Assembly (NCBI RefSeq): GCF_014652355.1
Contig: NZ_BMYQ01000007.1
Coordinates: forward strand, 1 to 64,000
DNA: 64,000 bases
Origin: Gemmobacter lanyuensis
GTDB lineage: Bacteria; Pseudomonadota; Alphaproteobacteria; Rhodobacterales; Rhodobacteraceae
Reading direction: 5' to 3'
This document shows positions 36,512-45,747 of this stretch, in pieces (position 1 is the stretch's first letter; the number at the start of each line of letters is the position of its first letter). The position numbers were made by a program, and so were the translations under genes. Under the pieces are notes generated by a model. That model saw only the letters and a program-made list of their open reading frames with translations. It was not told the DNA's origin and ran no database searches.

Positions 36512-38290
36512 ATGAGCGACCCCCTCCTGCCCGCCCCCACGATGGAAAGCCATCGAAGCGAAATTCTGGCCCTTCTTCTGGATGGGCAGCCTCTGGATGC
36601 CGTGCTGAATCGGATCATCGCCGGGATCGAACAGCTTCTGCCCGAGGCGATCTGTTCCGTCATGCTGGTTGATGCCACCGGCACTGCCCTTGCGGTCGGC
36701 GCCGGACCGCAGCTGCCCCCTGCCTATCGCGCCGCCATCCGGCGGGTGCCCATCGCCCCTGCGGCCGGATCTTGCGGCACGGCAGCCAGCACGGGGCAAC
36801 GTGTTGTGGTCGAAGACATCGCGACCCATCCCTATTGGGCCGATTACCGCGCGACCGCGCAGGCCGCGGGGCTGGGCGCCTGCTGGTCGGAACCCATCTT
36901 TGACTCGGCCAAGCGGGTCACGGGCACTTTTGCCATATACCATCGCGCGGCACGTAAACCGGGGCCACATGAGCTCGCGGTGATCGAACACGCCTCAAGC
37001 CTGACGGCCATCGCGATCGAGCGTGACCGCACCCAACGCGAACTCGCCCGGCATCGCGACCATCTGGAACAGCTGGTTGCCGAACGCTCTGCCACCATTC
37101 TGCAGCTGAATGCCGAGCTGCAAAAACGCGCCGAAGAGGCCGAAGCGGCCAACCGCGCCAAAAGCCAGTTTCTCGCGAACATGAGCCACGAGATCCGCAC
37201 CCCACTGAATGCGGTGATCGGGCTTTCATGGCTGATCCGCGAAGCCGCGGCCGAGGACCGGGTGCAGGTGCAGCGCGCAGACAAGATCATCGCCGCCGGG
37301 GAACATCTGCTTGGCACGCTCGACGCGATACTTGACCTCAGCAAGATCGAGGTCGGCAAATTCACCATCGACAACGGTCCCGTGCGCCCCGAGGCACTGG
37401 TTGCCAATGTGATGTCGATCATGGCCGACCGGGCCGAGGCGCGCGGCCTGCGTCTGGTTTCGCAGGTCGAGGCGCTGCCCAAGATCCTGCAGGGCGATGC
37501 CCCGCGACTGCAACAGGCCCTGATCAACTTTGTCGGCAATGCGATCAAGTTCACCCCCAGCGGCCAGATCACCCTGCGCATCAAGCGGGTCGAGGAAGAT
37601 GACGCCGCCGTTCTTGTCAGGTTCGAGGTCGAAGACACGGGCATGGGCATCCCGCCCGAGATCCTGGCGCGGCTCTTTTCCGCCTTCGAACAGGCCGAGG
37701 CCACGACGGCGCGCCGTTATGGTGGCAGCGGTCTGGGCCTTGCGATCACGCTGCGCTTTGCCGAGATGATGGGCGGCACGGCCGGCGCAGAAAGCACGCC
37801 GGGCAAGGGCAGCACCTTCTGGTTCACCGCCCGTCTGGCCAAGGGCAAACCCCAGCCCGAAGCGGTGGCACAGTCCGGCCCCTCGGCCCGCGATCAGCTG
37901 GCCGCCGACTGGACCGGAACGCCGATCCTGCTTTGCGAGGATGAACCAATCAATGCTGAAATCACCACAGCGCTTTTGCGGCGGGCGGGGCTGCTGGTCG
38001 ATCATGCCGAAACCGGGTTCGAAGCGATCGAAAAGGCCGGAAAGGGCGGTTACGCGCTGATCCTGATGGACATGCAGATGCCCGAAATGGACGGTGTCGA
38101 AGCGACCGAGGCCATCCGCGCCCTGCCCGATCATGGCCCTGTGCCGATCATCGCGATGACGGCCAATGTCTTCGCCGAAGACCGCGAACGGTGCCTGCGG
38201 GCGGGGATGAACGGCTTCATCTCGAAACCCGTGCCGCCACGGGTGCTTTACGAAACCCTGCTGTCCCATCTGACGCAGTCAAAATGCTGA
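36512..38290 (+). CDS. soluble hybrid histidine kinase: GAF, HisKA, HATPase, receiver
   Basis: A 592-residue cytoplasmic kinase. A GAF domain (about residues 15-165) is followed by a coiled coil (about 170-225), the phospho-acceptor box [20 protein letters not shown] and ATPase boxes ([31 protein letters not shown]). The C-terminal receiver domain (about 475-592) has phospho-acceptor Asp in [14 protein letters not shown]. No membrane helix is seen. The start is uncertain: the ATG at 36512 has a weak ribosome site, and an upstream TTG (36467) has GGAGG directly before it. No partner regulator is adjacent. Confidence 0.85.
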   Translation: MSDPLLPAPTMESHRSEILALLLDGQPLDAVLNRIIAGIEQLLPEAICSVMLVDATGTALAVGAGPQLPPAYRAAIRRVPIAPAAGSCGTAASTGQRVVVEDIATHPYWADYRATAQAAGLGACWSEPIFDSAKRVTGTFAIYHRAARKPGPHELAVIEHASSLTAIAIERDRTQRELARHRDHLEQLVAERSATILQLNAELQKRAEEAEAANRAKSQFLANMSHEIRTPLNAVIGLSWLIREAAAEDRVQVQRADKIIAAGEHLLGTLDAILDLSKIEVGKFTIDNGPVRPEALVANVMSIMADRAEARGLRLVSQVEALPKILQGDAPRLQQALINFVGNAIKFTPSGQITLRIKRVEEDDAAVLVRFEVEDTGMGIPPEILARLFSAFEQAEATTARRYGGSGLGLAITLRFAEMMGGTAGAESTPGKGSTFWFTARLAKGKPQPEAVAQSGPSARDQLAADWTGTPILLCEDEPINAEITTALLRRAGLLVDHAETGFEAIEKAGKGGYALILMDMQMPEMDGVEATEAIRALPDHGPVPIIAMTANVFAEDRERCLRAGMNGFISKPVPPRVLYETLLSHLTQSKC

Positions 38291-38313
38291 CACCCCCCAT
38301 TCGGGGGGTGTTT
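38290..38313. terminator. terminator between convergent genes
   Basis: ACACCCCCC pairs with GGGGGGTGT around a 4-base loop and is followed by TTT on the plus strand. It overlaps the histidine-kinase stop and precedes the end of the convergent FAD-oxidase gene. Confidence 0.75.
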
Positions 38314-38315
38314 GC

Positions 38316-39656
38316 TCATTCGGCGGTGGCCTTGTGCTCTTTGTATCTGAGGAAGATGTTTGCCCCGATTGTCGAGAAGTGTTTGGGGGGGAGCTTTTTG
38401 GGCGCCGGTTCCTGAAGGAAGTGTTTGGTGAGGTTTGACGTCTGTCCCGAGGCGAGTTCGGCGGCAGCCATCCCCGTCAGGGTGCTGCGTGCGGTGCCAA
38501 GGCCGTTGCAGACGCAGGCGGCCCAGAGGCCCTCGTCCAGCGGCTTCATCACCGAGACGCTGTTTTGCGACAGGCAGAGATGCCCCGCCCAGCTGTGTTC
38601 CATGGGCAGATCGGCGATCTGGGGGAAACGCTCGGCGAACTTCTGGCGATGGACACGGGCGGCCCGGCGCAGCGTGGCCTCGCGCGGTTCCATCCCCGGC
38701 TCGAAGGTGGCGCAGGTGCGGGTGATGATGCGGTTGCCGCCCTGTCCGCTGTCGATGCGGCGCATGGTGGTGCCCATCGGATCGGACGGGGTGATGCCCC
38801 AACGCGGGGCGCCACCCAGCCGGGCGCAGGTCGCGGCGTCCATCTCGACCGACATCGAAGCAAACAGAAAGACATGCATCAGCCGGTTCTTGGCAAAGCC
38901 GAAGCTTTCCAGATGACCATTGTTCGTCAGGATCACCCGGCCCGCCTGCACGCGCCCGTTGGGCGTGGTCACCGTCCAGCTGCCGCCGCTGCGGGCCAGC
39001 GCCGTGACGGGGGTATTTTCATAAACCGCAACGCCCGCGCGCCGCAGACCGGCGGCAAGACCGCGCACATAGCCCGCGGGCTGCAGCATCACCGTGCCCG
39101 GCGTATAAAGCCCCGAGACATAATGCCGGCTGCCGGTCAGTTCCTGCATCGCCTTGGCGTCCAGCCGTTCGCTCGCCTCGCCCAGCGAAGCCAGATGTTC
39201 GGCATAGCTGCGGTTCAGCGCATCGGTCGCCGCGCTGGCCGCGCCATTCACCTTGCCGGCGGGGTCAAAATAGTTGCGGTCGATGTCATACTCTTCGACC
39301 GCGCCGCGGGCGAAGGCGATGGCCTGACGGTTCATCGCGATGACGCTGCGGTCATCGCCCGCCCCGGCATAATCATCCGAGGTCAGATCATGCGGCAGAT
39401 CGATCATGAAGCCCGAATTGCGCCCCGAGGCCCCTTCGGCGATCCGCGTCGCCTCAAGCACCACGATCCGTGCGCCGGGGTTCAGCTGCTGCAGACGCCG
39501 CGCAGCTGACAGCCCGGCAAAGCCGCCACCCACCAGCACGAAATCCGCCCCCAGATCGCCGGTCAGCACCTCCGGGGCAGGTTGCCCCGGAAGCAGCACC
39601 GACCAGGCGGCCGGTCCAAGATGGACCGGCGTGCGCCGCGCCGCATAGGTTGTCAT
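38316..39656 (-). CDS. FAD-dependent amine oxidoreductase (PuuB-like, DAO family)
   Basis: A 446-residue D-amino-acid-oxidase-fold flavoprotein. The dinucleotide motif is DFVLVGGGFAGLSAARRLQQ near residue 32, and GASGRNSGFMI is the PuuB-type second motif. It likely oxidises a secondary or primary amine, such as a gamma-glutamylated polyamine or a D-hydroxyproline-type imino acid. Its start overlaps the stop of the aldehyde dehydrogenase gene, so it works in the same pathway. Confidence 0.78.
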   Translation of the reverse strand: MTTYAARRTPVHLGPAAWSVLLPGQPAPEVLTGDLGADFVLVGGGFAGLSAARRLQQLNPGARIVVLEATRIAEGASGRNSGFMIDLPHDLTSDDYAGAGDDRSVIAMNRQAIAFARGAVEEYDIDRNYFDPAGKVNGAASAATDALNRSYAEHLASLGEASERLDAKAMQELTGSRHYVSGLYTPGTVMLQPAGYVRGLAAGLRRAGVAVYENTPVTALARSGGSWTVTTPNGRVQAGRVILTNNGHLESFGFAKNRLMHVFLFASMSVEMDAATCARLGGAPRWGITPSDPMGTTMRRIDSGQGGNRIITRTCATFEPGMEPREATLRRAARVHRQKFAERFPQIADLPMEHSWAGHLCLSQNSVSVMKPLDEGLWAACVCNGLGTARSTLTGMAAAELASGQTSNLTKHFLQEPAPKKLPPKHFSTIGANIFLRYKEHKATAE

Positions 39657-41146
39657 GCGACCGCCTCATCAGCATCATCGGCCAGATCAATCCAGATCGT
39701 CTTGATCTGGGTGTACTGGTCATGGGCATGGATGCCGTTGTCGCGCCCGCCAAAGCCCGATTGCTTGAACCCGCCGAAGGGGGTCGAGATATCGCCCTCG
39801 CCGAAGCTGTTCACCGTCACCGTGCCCGCCCGGATTGCGCGCGCACCCCGGATCGCCTTCTTCACATTTGCGGTATAGATCGAAGCAGCCAGACCATATT
39901 CCGTGTCATTGGCCAGCGCGATCGCCTCATCGTAATTGTCCACCGTCAGCACGGTCAGGATCGGCCCGAAGATCTCTTCGCGGACCTGCAGGTCGTCCGG
40001 CTTGCAATCAAGGATGGTGGGTTCGACAAAGCCATTCTCGGCCTTGCCGCCCAGCAGCACCTTCGGACCCTTGGTCAGATAGCTCGCCACCTTGTCGTAA
40101 TGCGCCTTCGACACCAGCGCGCCCACGCGGTTCACCGGATCCAGCGGATCGCCCATCGGCCATTCGCGGGCGTGGGCCAGAATACGCGACAGCAATTCTT
40201 CCTTCACGCCCTTCTGCACGATCAGACGCGACGAGGCCGAGCAGTTTTCGCCCATGTTCCAGAAGGCGCCGTTCACGATATGGGCCGCCACGCGGTCGAG
40301 GTTTTCGGCATCGTCCAGCACCACCGCCGGGTTCTTGCCGCCCATCTCGAGCGTCACTTCCTTGAGGTTCGATTCCGACGCATAGGTCAGGAACTTGCGC
40401 CCCGTCACGGTCGAGCCGGTGAAGGACACCATGTCGATGTCCATATGCCGCCCGATGGGTTCGCCCACCTCGCCGCCGCCGCCCGGCAGCACGTTGAAGA
40501 CGCCCGCAGGCACGCCCGCCTCCATCGCCAGCTCGGCAATCCGCAGCGCCGTCAACGAGGTTTCCTTGGCCGGTTTCACCACGATGGAGCAGCCCGCCGC
40601 CAGCGCCGGGCTGATCTTCCACGCCAGCATCAGCAGCGGGAAGTTCCAGGGCAGCACCAAGCCCACAACACCCACCGGCTCGCGCACGACCAAGGCGATA
40701 TGCCCGTCCGAGGCCGGGGCCACCTGATCATAAATCTTGTCGATCAGCTCGGCGTGCCAGGTCAGGCAATGGATGGTTTCCGGCACATCGACCGTCTCGC
40801 AGTCATAGATCGTCTTGCCGCTGTCGAGGCTCTCCATCACCGCCAGCTCGCGCGCATTGCGCTTGATCAGCTTGGCGAGGCGGATCAGCACCTCCTTGCG
40901 TTCTTTCGGATGCAGCCGCGACCAACGCCCATCCTCAAAGGCGTCGCGTGCTTTCTGGACGGCGAAATCCACATCCTCGGGCCCGCAAGAGGCGATATGC
41001 GCCAGCACCGCGCCGGTGGCGGGGTTCGTCGTCGCGAAGGTCTTGCCCGAGATCGCCGGGCGGAAGCTGCCGTCGATGAAGGCCTGCGTAGGCAGCGTCA
41101 GTCCGGCGGCGATGGCCTTGTATTCTTCGGTGGTCAGAAGGGACAT
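39653..41146 (-). CDS. aldehyde dehydrogenase, PuuC-like
   Basis: A 497-residue NAD-dependent aldehyde dehydrogenase. It has VGLVLPWNFPLLMLAWKI, the catalytic Glu in TLEMGGKNP, the catalytic Cys in NMGENCSASSR and the C-terminal GGFKQSGFGGRDNGIHAHDQ. The segment WHAELIDKIYDQVAPAS is like PuuC (gamma-glutamyl-aminobutyraldehyde dehydrogenase). In this context it could equally oxidise 2-oxoglutarate semialdehyde. The ATG at 41146 is chosen because the upstream extension has no family features. Confidence 0.85.
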   Translation of the reverse strand: MSLLTTEEYKAIAAGLTLPTQAFIDGSFRPAISGKTFATTNPATGAVLAHIASCGPEDVDFAVQKARDAFEDGRWSRLHPKERKEVLIRLAKLIKRNARELAVMESLDSGKTIYDCETVDVPETIHCLTWHAELIDKIYDQVAPASDGHIALVVREPVGVVGLVLPWNFPLLMLAWKISPALAAGCSIVVKPAKETSLTALRIAELAMEAGVPAGVFNVLPGGGGEVGEPIGRHMDIDMVSFTGSTVTGRKFLTYASESNLKEVTLEMGGKNPAVVLDDAENLDRVAAHIVNGAFWNMGENCSASSRLIVQKGVKEELLSRILAHAREWPMGDPLDPVNRVGALVSKAHYDKVASYLTKGPKVLLGGKAENGFVEPTILDCKPDDLQVREEIFGPILTVLTVDNYDEAIALANDTEYGLAASIYTANVKKAIRGARAIRAGTVTVNSFGEGDISTPFGGFKQSGFGGRDNGIHAHDQYTQIKTIWIDLADDADEAVA

Positions 41147-41150
41147 CCGC

Positions 41151-42053
41151 TTACTCCGCTTCGATCTGGGCAATGGTGGTTTTGAGGACGCGCACAACCT
41201 GTTCCAGCTGGCGCTTGTCATCCTTGTTCAGCGCCTTCAGCGGCGCCCGCGGCGGACCGGCGTGGAAGCCGTTCATCTCGCAGCCGTGCTTGATGCACTG
41301 GATGAACTTGCCGCCCTGTTCCAGCACCCGCATCAGCGGCATCATCGCCGACATGATCCGGCGGCCCTTGGCAAAGTCGCCCTCGACCACGCAGGCCTTC
41401 CACAGTGCCACATGTTCGCGCGGCAGGAAGTTCGACCCACCGCAGACCCAGCTGCGCGCGCCCCAGGCAAAGAATTCCAGCGCCTGATCGTCCATCCCGC
41501 AGGACATCTGGATATGCGGGTAATCGCGCGCCAGAAGGTGCACCCGATTGATATCGCCCGAGCTTTCCTTGATCGCCTGGAAATTCCGCGACCGGCCCAC
41601 GCGGTCGAGGAATTCCTCGCCCATGCTGATGCCCATCCGGCCGGGGTAATTGTAAAGCATGATCGGCAGATCCGCCGCCCGGTCGATCGCCAGCGCGTTC
41701 AACGCATTCTCGCGTTCCGTCGGCACCGAATAGGGCGGCGAGCCCACCAGGATCGAGGCTGCGCCGATCTTGGCCGCATGCTCGGCCACGCGGATGGAGT
41801 CCTCAAGCCGGATCGCCACCGTCCCCACCATCAGCGGGACGCGGTCGCCGATCACCTCTTTGGCGAGGCTGGCCATCTCGAGGCGCTCTTCCATCGACTG
41901 GGCATAGTATTCCCCCGTCGAGCCGCCGTTGATGATGCCATGAACGCCCGAGGCGATCAGAAATTCAATCATCGCCGCAAAGCCGTCGCGATCAATCGCG
42001 CCGTCTTCCCGATGCGGGGTGATGACGGGGGTGTAAATGCCGTCGAAGTTCAT
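41151..42053 (-). CDS. DapA-family lyase/deaminase (second copy)
   Basis: A 300-residue class I aldolase-fold protein. It has the family loop NGGSTGEYYAQS, the Tyr in MLYNYPGRMG and the Schiff-base Lys in AIKESSGD. It lies in an operon with a FAD amine oxidase and an aldehyde dehydrogenase, where a delta1-pyrroline-4-hydroxy-2-carboxylate deaminase-type step would fit. It is only distantly similar to the DapA-like protein at 11253-12209. Its start overlaps the GntR stop (ATGA). Confidence 0.78.
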   Translation of the reverse strand: MNFDGIYTPVITPHREDGAIDRDGFAAMIEFLIASGVHGIINGGSTGEYYAQSMEERLEMASLAKEVIGDRVPLMVGTVAIRLEDSIRVAEHAAKIGAASILVGSPPYSVPTERENALNALAIDRAADLPIMLYNYPGRMGISMGEEFLDRVGRSRNFQAIKESSGDINRVHLLARDYPHIQMSCGMDDQALEFFAWGARSWVCGGSNFLPREHVALWKACVVEGDFAKGRRIMSAMMPLMRVLEQGGKFIQCIKHGCEMNGFHAGPPRAPLKALNKDDKRQLEQVVRVLKTTIAQIEAE

Positions 42054-42772
42054 GTCGCTCCTTTGTGATCGGTCGGGCCCGGCGCGCGGCCGAGCGGTAA
42101 TTGCATGCTTTCCGGGGTGACAAAGCTCTCGATTTGCGCCCGCGACAGCTCCCAATGGGCTACCGCAAGATCCCCCGCGCCATCGGCATCGCCCGCCTCG
42201 ATCAGGGCGATGAAGGCGTCGTGCTGGTCGGCCGCAGTCACCTGCTGGGCCGAAACCTCGCGCCGCGGGCTGTAGAAGGTCATCCCGATGCGCGTGTGGT
42301 CGATCAGAAGCCGCCGAAGGCTCGGCAGCAGGTATTCATTGTCGGCCATCTCGCCGATCTGCGAATGAAACTGTTCGTTCAGCAGCGCACGCTCTGCCGC
42401 ATCCCCGCCGGAAATCGCCCGTCGAAACCCAAGCTGGATCTCTTTCAGCTGCGCGATCTGTGCAGGACGCGCATGTTCCGCTGCAAGGCGCGATACCGCC
42501 GCGTAAATCATCGGCGCCGCGACAAAGAAATTCCGCAGCGTCTTGTGTGTCATCGGCGCAACCTGCGCGCCCCGGTTCTCATGCAGAAGAAGATACCCTT
42601 CCCCCACAAGCTGGCGCAAAACCTCGCGAAGCGGCGGGCGCGATATCCCGTACCGCTCCGACAGCTCGACCTCGTCAAGATAGGCGCCGGGTTCCAACTC
42701 CTGCGTCAGAACACGACGACGCAAGTCAACAACACACTCCGCCTTCCGACTCCGCGAATCCCCGTCCAACAT
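42050..42772 (-). CDS. GntR family regulator, FCD subfamily
   Basis: A 240-residue regulator. The winged helix (LSERYGISRPPLREVLRQLV) is near residues 35-65 and an FCD domain with NEQFHSQIGEMADN follows. It is the first gene of the catabolic operon and divergent from the large demethylase gene. The ATG at 42772 has AAAAGGAA at good spacing; a GTG six codons upstream is the alternative. It probably controls both transcripts through the inverted repeat at 42835-42872. Confidence 0.86.
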   Translation of the reverse strand: MLDGDSRSRKAECVVDLRRRVLTQELEPGAYLDEVELSERYGISRPPLREVLRQLVGEGYLLLHENRGAQVAPMTHKTLRNFFVAAPMIYAAVSRLAAEHARPAQIAQLKEIQLGFRRAISGGDAAERALLNEQFHSQIGEMADNEYLLPSLRRLLIDHTRIGMTFYSPRREVSAQQVTAADQHDAFIALIEAGDADGAGDLAVAHWELSRAQIESFVTPESMQLPLGRAPGPTDHKGAT

Positions 42773-42834
42773 CGCCCGTTCCTTTTCCACCGACCCAGTT
42801 TGACGGGAATCACTTATCCTAATCTTGTTATAAT

Positions 42835-42872
42835 GCCCAATAATACAATTTGTCTACTCGGATTATTGGCAA
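42835..42872. promoter_or_regulatory. operator-like inverted repeat, GntR/demethylase divergent region
   Basis: CCAATAAT (42837-42844) and ATTATTGG (42862-42869) are perfect inverted arms with 17 bases between, in an AT-rich stretch of the divergent promoter region. A TATAAT element directly precedes the left arm. Confidence 0.55.
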
Positions 42873-42999
42873 AATTCCGAAATAAAAGCAACGGCATGGC
42901 CACTGGTGAACATCTACTTGACGCTTGTGAACATTTCAGCCTAGCCTGCCCTCAGATCCACCCCAGGTCCGTTTTCCCTCTCCAGGCCGAGGCACGCCC

Positions 43000-44976
43000 A
43001 TGACCCAGCACCGCCATATGCTTTCGCCCCTGCAACTGCGGGGGCATACGCTCCGCAATCGCGTCGTCTTTGGCGCACATACGAACAACATGTCGGACGA
43101 CGGTCTGCCCGGTCGCCGAAGCGGCGCCTACCTGCTGGAACGCGCGCTTGGCGGGGCGGCGATGATCGTCTGCGAACCGATGCCCGTGCATCGCACCGGG
43201 GTGCTGACGCGCGGGAATTACCGCCACGGCACCGATGAGGTGATCCCCTATTTCCGCGCCATCACCGAGCCGGTGAAAGAGGCCGGGGCCGTGATCTTGC
43301 AGCAGCTCTATCACATCGGCGCGCATGGCGATTCCGACCTGAGCTTTCAGCCCCACTGGTCGCCCTCGGGCCATGCCAGCTATCATGACAGCGACGGATC
43401 GCACCGCATGACGGTGTCCGAGATCGAAGAGCTGATCGAGGCGCATATCGCCGCCGCCGTGCGCTGCCAGAAATCAGGCTTTCAAGGGGTCGAGGTCTGG
43501 GCCGCCTATCATTCGCTGCTCGATCAGTTCTGGACGCCCTGGTCGAATACGCGCGACGATGACTGGGGCGGCAGCCTTGAAAACCGCACCCGGATGTCGC
43601 GCCGGATCATCGAGGGCATCCGCCGCGCCTGCGGCGAGGATTTCGTGATCGGCCTCGCGGTATCGACCTCGGATGCCTATGATGTGACGCTCTCGCTCGA
43701 AAGCCTGTCCGAGGTCGTGGCCCTGCATGACGCCACCGGCCATGTCGATTACGTGACCTGCGGCCATGGCGGCTATCTCGATTTCGAACGCCTGATGCCG
43801 ACCTTCCTTTTTGGGGAAAAGTTGACCGCACCTGCGACCGAGGTGCTGAAAGGGGTGGTGAAGCACGCCAAGATCACCTCCGAAGTGCATGTCCGCACCC
43901 CGGAAAACGCCGAGGCGATCCTCGCTTCGGGTCAGGCGGATCTTGTGTCGATCGTGCGGGGGCAGATCGCCGATCCGCATCTGGTGAACAAGACTGCGGC
44001 AGGCCGGGCCGAGGACGTGCGGGGCTGCATTTCCTGCAATCAGATGTGCTGGGGGCGGCGGTCGCGCGACTACTGGATTTCCTGCCTCATCAACCCGTCG
44101 GTCGGGCGGGAATGGGAATGGGGCGGCGACCGCTTCACCCCGGCCGAAACCGCCAAGGATGTGCTGGTGGTCGGCGCCGGTCCCGCAGGGCTTGAGGCGG
44201 CGCGTGTCGCGGCCGAACGTGGCCACCGCGTCGAAATCGTCGAGGCCGCCGCCCAGATCGGCGGGCAGTTCCGTCTGGCCGGAATGCAGCCACGCCGTGG
44301 GCAGGTGATTGATCTGCTGGACTGGTACGAACGCCAGTTCAACCGCCTGGGGGTGCGGCTGCGCCTCAATACCTTCCTTGATGAAGAGGATCTGGCCGCA
44401 CATCCGGCCGAAACGGTGATCCTCGCCACCGGGTCACTGCCGGATGAAAACGCGCGGCAACGCTGGCTGCCCTCGGCCCCGCAGCTGCCGGGGCTGGAAA
44501 ATGGCAATGTCTGGTCCCCGGAAGAGGTGCTGCGCCGTGAGGCCCGGCTGGGTGATACGGTGATCGTGCTGGACGAAGGCGGCAACTGGCGCGGGGTGGG
44601 CACCGCATGGGCGCTGGCGGAACAGGGCAAAAAGGTGGTTCTGGTCACGCCCGACGCCTTTGTCGGCAAAGAGATTGCGCGCACTTCGGCCGATGGTCCG
44701 GCGCGCGGGCGGTTGGCACGGGCGGGCGCACGGATGATGACCGAACATGTGATCACCCGCTGGCATGGCAATGGTGCGACGGTGCGCGACATGCTGACCG
44801 GCGCGGAAGAGACGGTGGCAGCCTCGGCGCTGGTCATGGCCACGACGAACATGGCCTTTGATCCCTTCCCCGAAACGCTACCGGGCAAGGTGCTGCACCG
44901 AATCGGGGATTGCGTGGCGCCGCGTCAGGCCCCTTATGCCTTCCACGAAGGCCGCAAGGTCGCGCTCAGTCTTTGA
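43000..44976 (+). CDS. N-methylproline demethylase-like flavoprotein (OYE plus FAD/NAD domains)
   Basis: A 658-residue protein of the trimethylamine/dimethylamine dehydrogenase architecture. An N-terminal FMN barrel of the old-yellow-enzyme type (residues about 1-370) contains the [4Fe-4S] cysteines (CISCNQMCWG and SCLINP). Two nucleotide-binding domains follow (VLVVGAGPAGLEAARVAAER near residue 388). StcD/HpbA-type N-methylproline demethylases and DgcA-type dimethylglycine demethylases are the nearest relatives I recognise. A betaine-degradation role fits the divergent amino-acid operon. Confidence 0.78.
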   Translation: MTQHRHMLSPLQLRGHTLRNRVVFGAHTNNMSDDGLPGRRSGAYLLERALGGAAMIVCEPMPVHRTGVLTRGNYRHGTDEVIPYFRAITEPVKEAGAVILQQLYHIGAHGDSDLSFQPHWSPSGHASYHDSDGSHRMTVSEIEELIEAHIAAAVRCQKSGFQGVEVWAAYHSLLDQFWTPWSNTRDDDWGGSLENRTRMSRRIIEGIRRACGEDFVIGLAVSTSDAYDVTLSLESLSEVVALHDATGHVDYVTCGHGGYLDFERLMPTFLFGEKLTAPATEVLKGVVKHAKITSEVHVRTPENAEAILASGQADLVSIVRGQIADPHLVNKTAAGRAEDVRGCISCNQMCWGRRSRDYWISCLINPSVGREWEWGGDRFTPAETAKDVLVVGAGPAGLEAARVAAERGHRVEIVEAAAQIGGQFRLAGMQPRRGQVIDLLDWYERQFNRLGVRLRLNTFLDEEDLAAHPAETVILATGSLPDENARQRWLPSAPQLPGLENGNVWSPEEVLRREARLGDTVIVLDEGGNWRGVGTAWALAEQGKKVVLVTPDAFVGKEIARTSADGPARGRLARAGARMMTEHVITRWHGNGATVRDMLTGAEETVAASALVMATTNMAFDPFPETLPGKVLHRIGDCVAPRQAPYAFHEGRKVALSL

Positions 44977-44988
44977 CGCCCTGCCGGA

Positions 44989-45648
44989 TCAGGCCCTTTG
45001 AATGGTCTGATCCGGCGGAACATAGCCGTGGCGGGCATGGAACCGGGCAAGTTCGCGCGGTTCCGGCGCCATGCCGGTGAAGATCTCCACATAGGCGGGC
45101 ATACGCGCCATCCGGATCGTCAGATCTTCCTGCTGCTGCAACGAGATATAGCCGATCTGTGTCAGATAGACCGCGCGGGCCCGGGTGTCGGCATCTACCG
45201 GCCCGTGGCCCCATTTGCGGAAGACTTCGATCAGCTCGCCAATGCGGATGCCGTCCTGCTCATGCAGCACCTTCGTCATGCCAGGGTCCTGCAAGGCCCA
45301 GGACCGCACCGCAAATTCAAGTCGCGCATCAAAGCGCGCAGGGTCGAGAAAACAGCTGAAGAGATTGAGCATCGCCTCGGCCTTGGTTTCCGCGAAGGCG
45401 CGGCAGGCGTCGATCATCCCGGAGGTCGTCGTGTCGATCCAGCGCTGCACAAGGGCCGCAAGCAGATTCTCCCGATCGGTGAAATGCCAGTAAAAACTGG
45501 TGCGTGCGATGCGAAGACGCTTGGCCAGGGGCTGCACCTTGACCGCATCAATCCCGCCCTCGATCAGCAGCGCATAGGCGGCGTCCAGCCAGACATCGCG
45601 CGACCCTCGCCAGCCGGTTGCATTTGCTTGATCGTCAGAACTATCCAT
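44989..45648 (-). CDS. TetR family transcriptional regulator
   Basis: A 219-residue regulator. The N-terminal HTH (AYALLIEGGIDAVKVQPLAK, then RTSFYWHFTDRENLL) is followed by a ligand domain without specific hallmarks. It is convergent with the demethylase gene, 12 bases away. It may regulate that gene, but the GntR gene is an equally good candidate. Confidence 0.85.
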   Translation of the reverse strand: MDSSDDQANATGWRGSRDVWLDAAYALLIEGGIDAVKVQPLAKRLRIARTSFYWHFTDRENLLAALVQRWIDTTTSGMIDACRAFAETKAEAMLNLFSCFLDPARFDARLEFAVRSWALQDPGMTKVLHEQDGIRIGELIEVFRKWGHGPVDADTRARAVYLTQIGYISLQQQEDLTIRMARMPAYVEIFTGMAPEPRELARFHARHGYVPPDQTIQRA

Positions 45649-45747
45649 GCCCCCTGTTTAAGGCCCGAGCCGCAGTGCCGCAACCTCAGATGCCAGCCCG
45701 GCCCAGATTGTTGGGCAGCCCGGGGCGCGGGATGGCAAATGTTGTCG

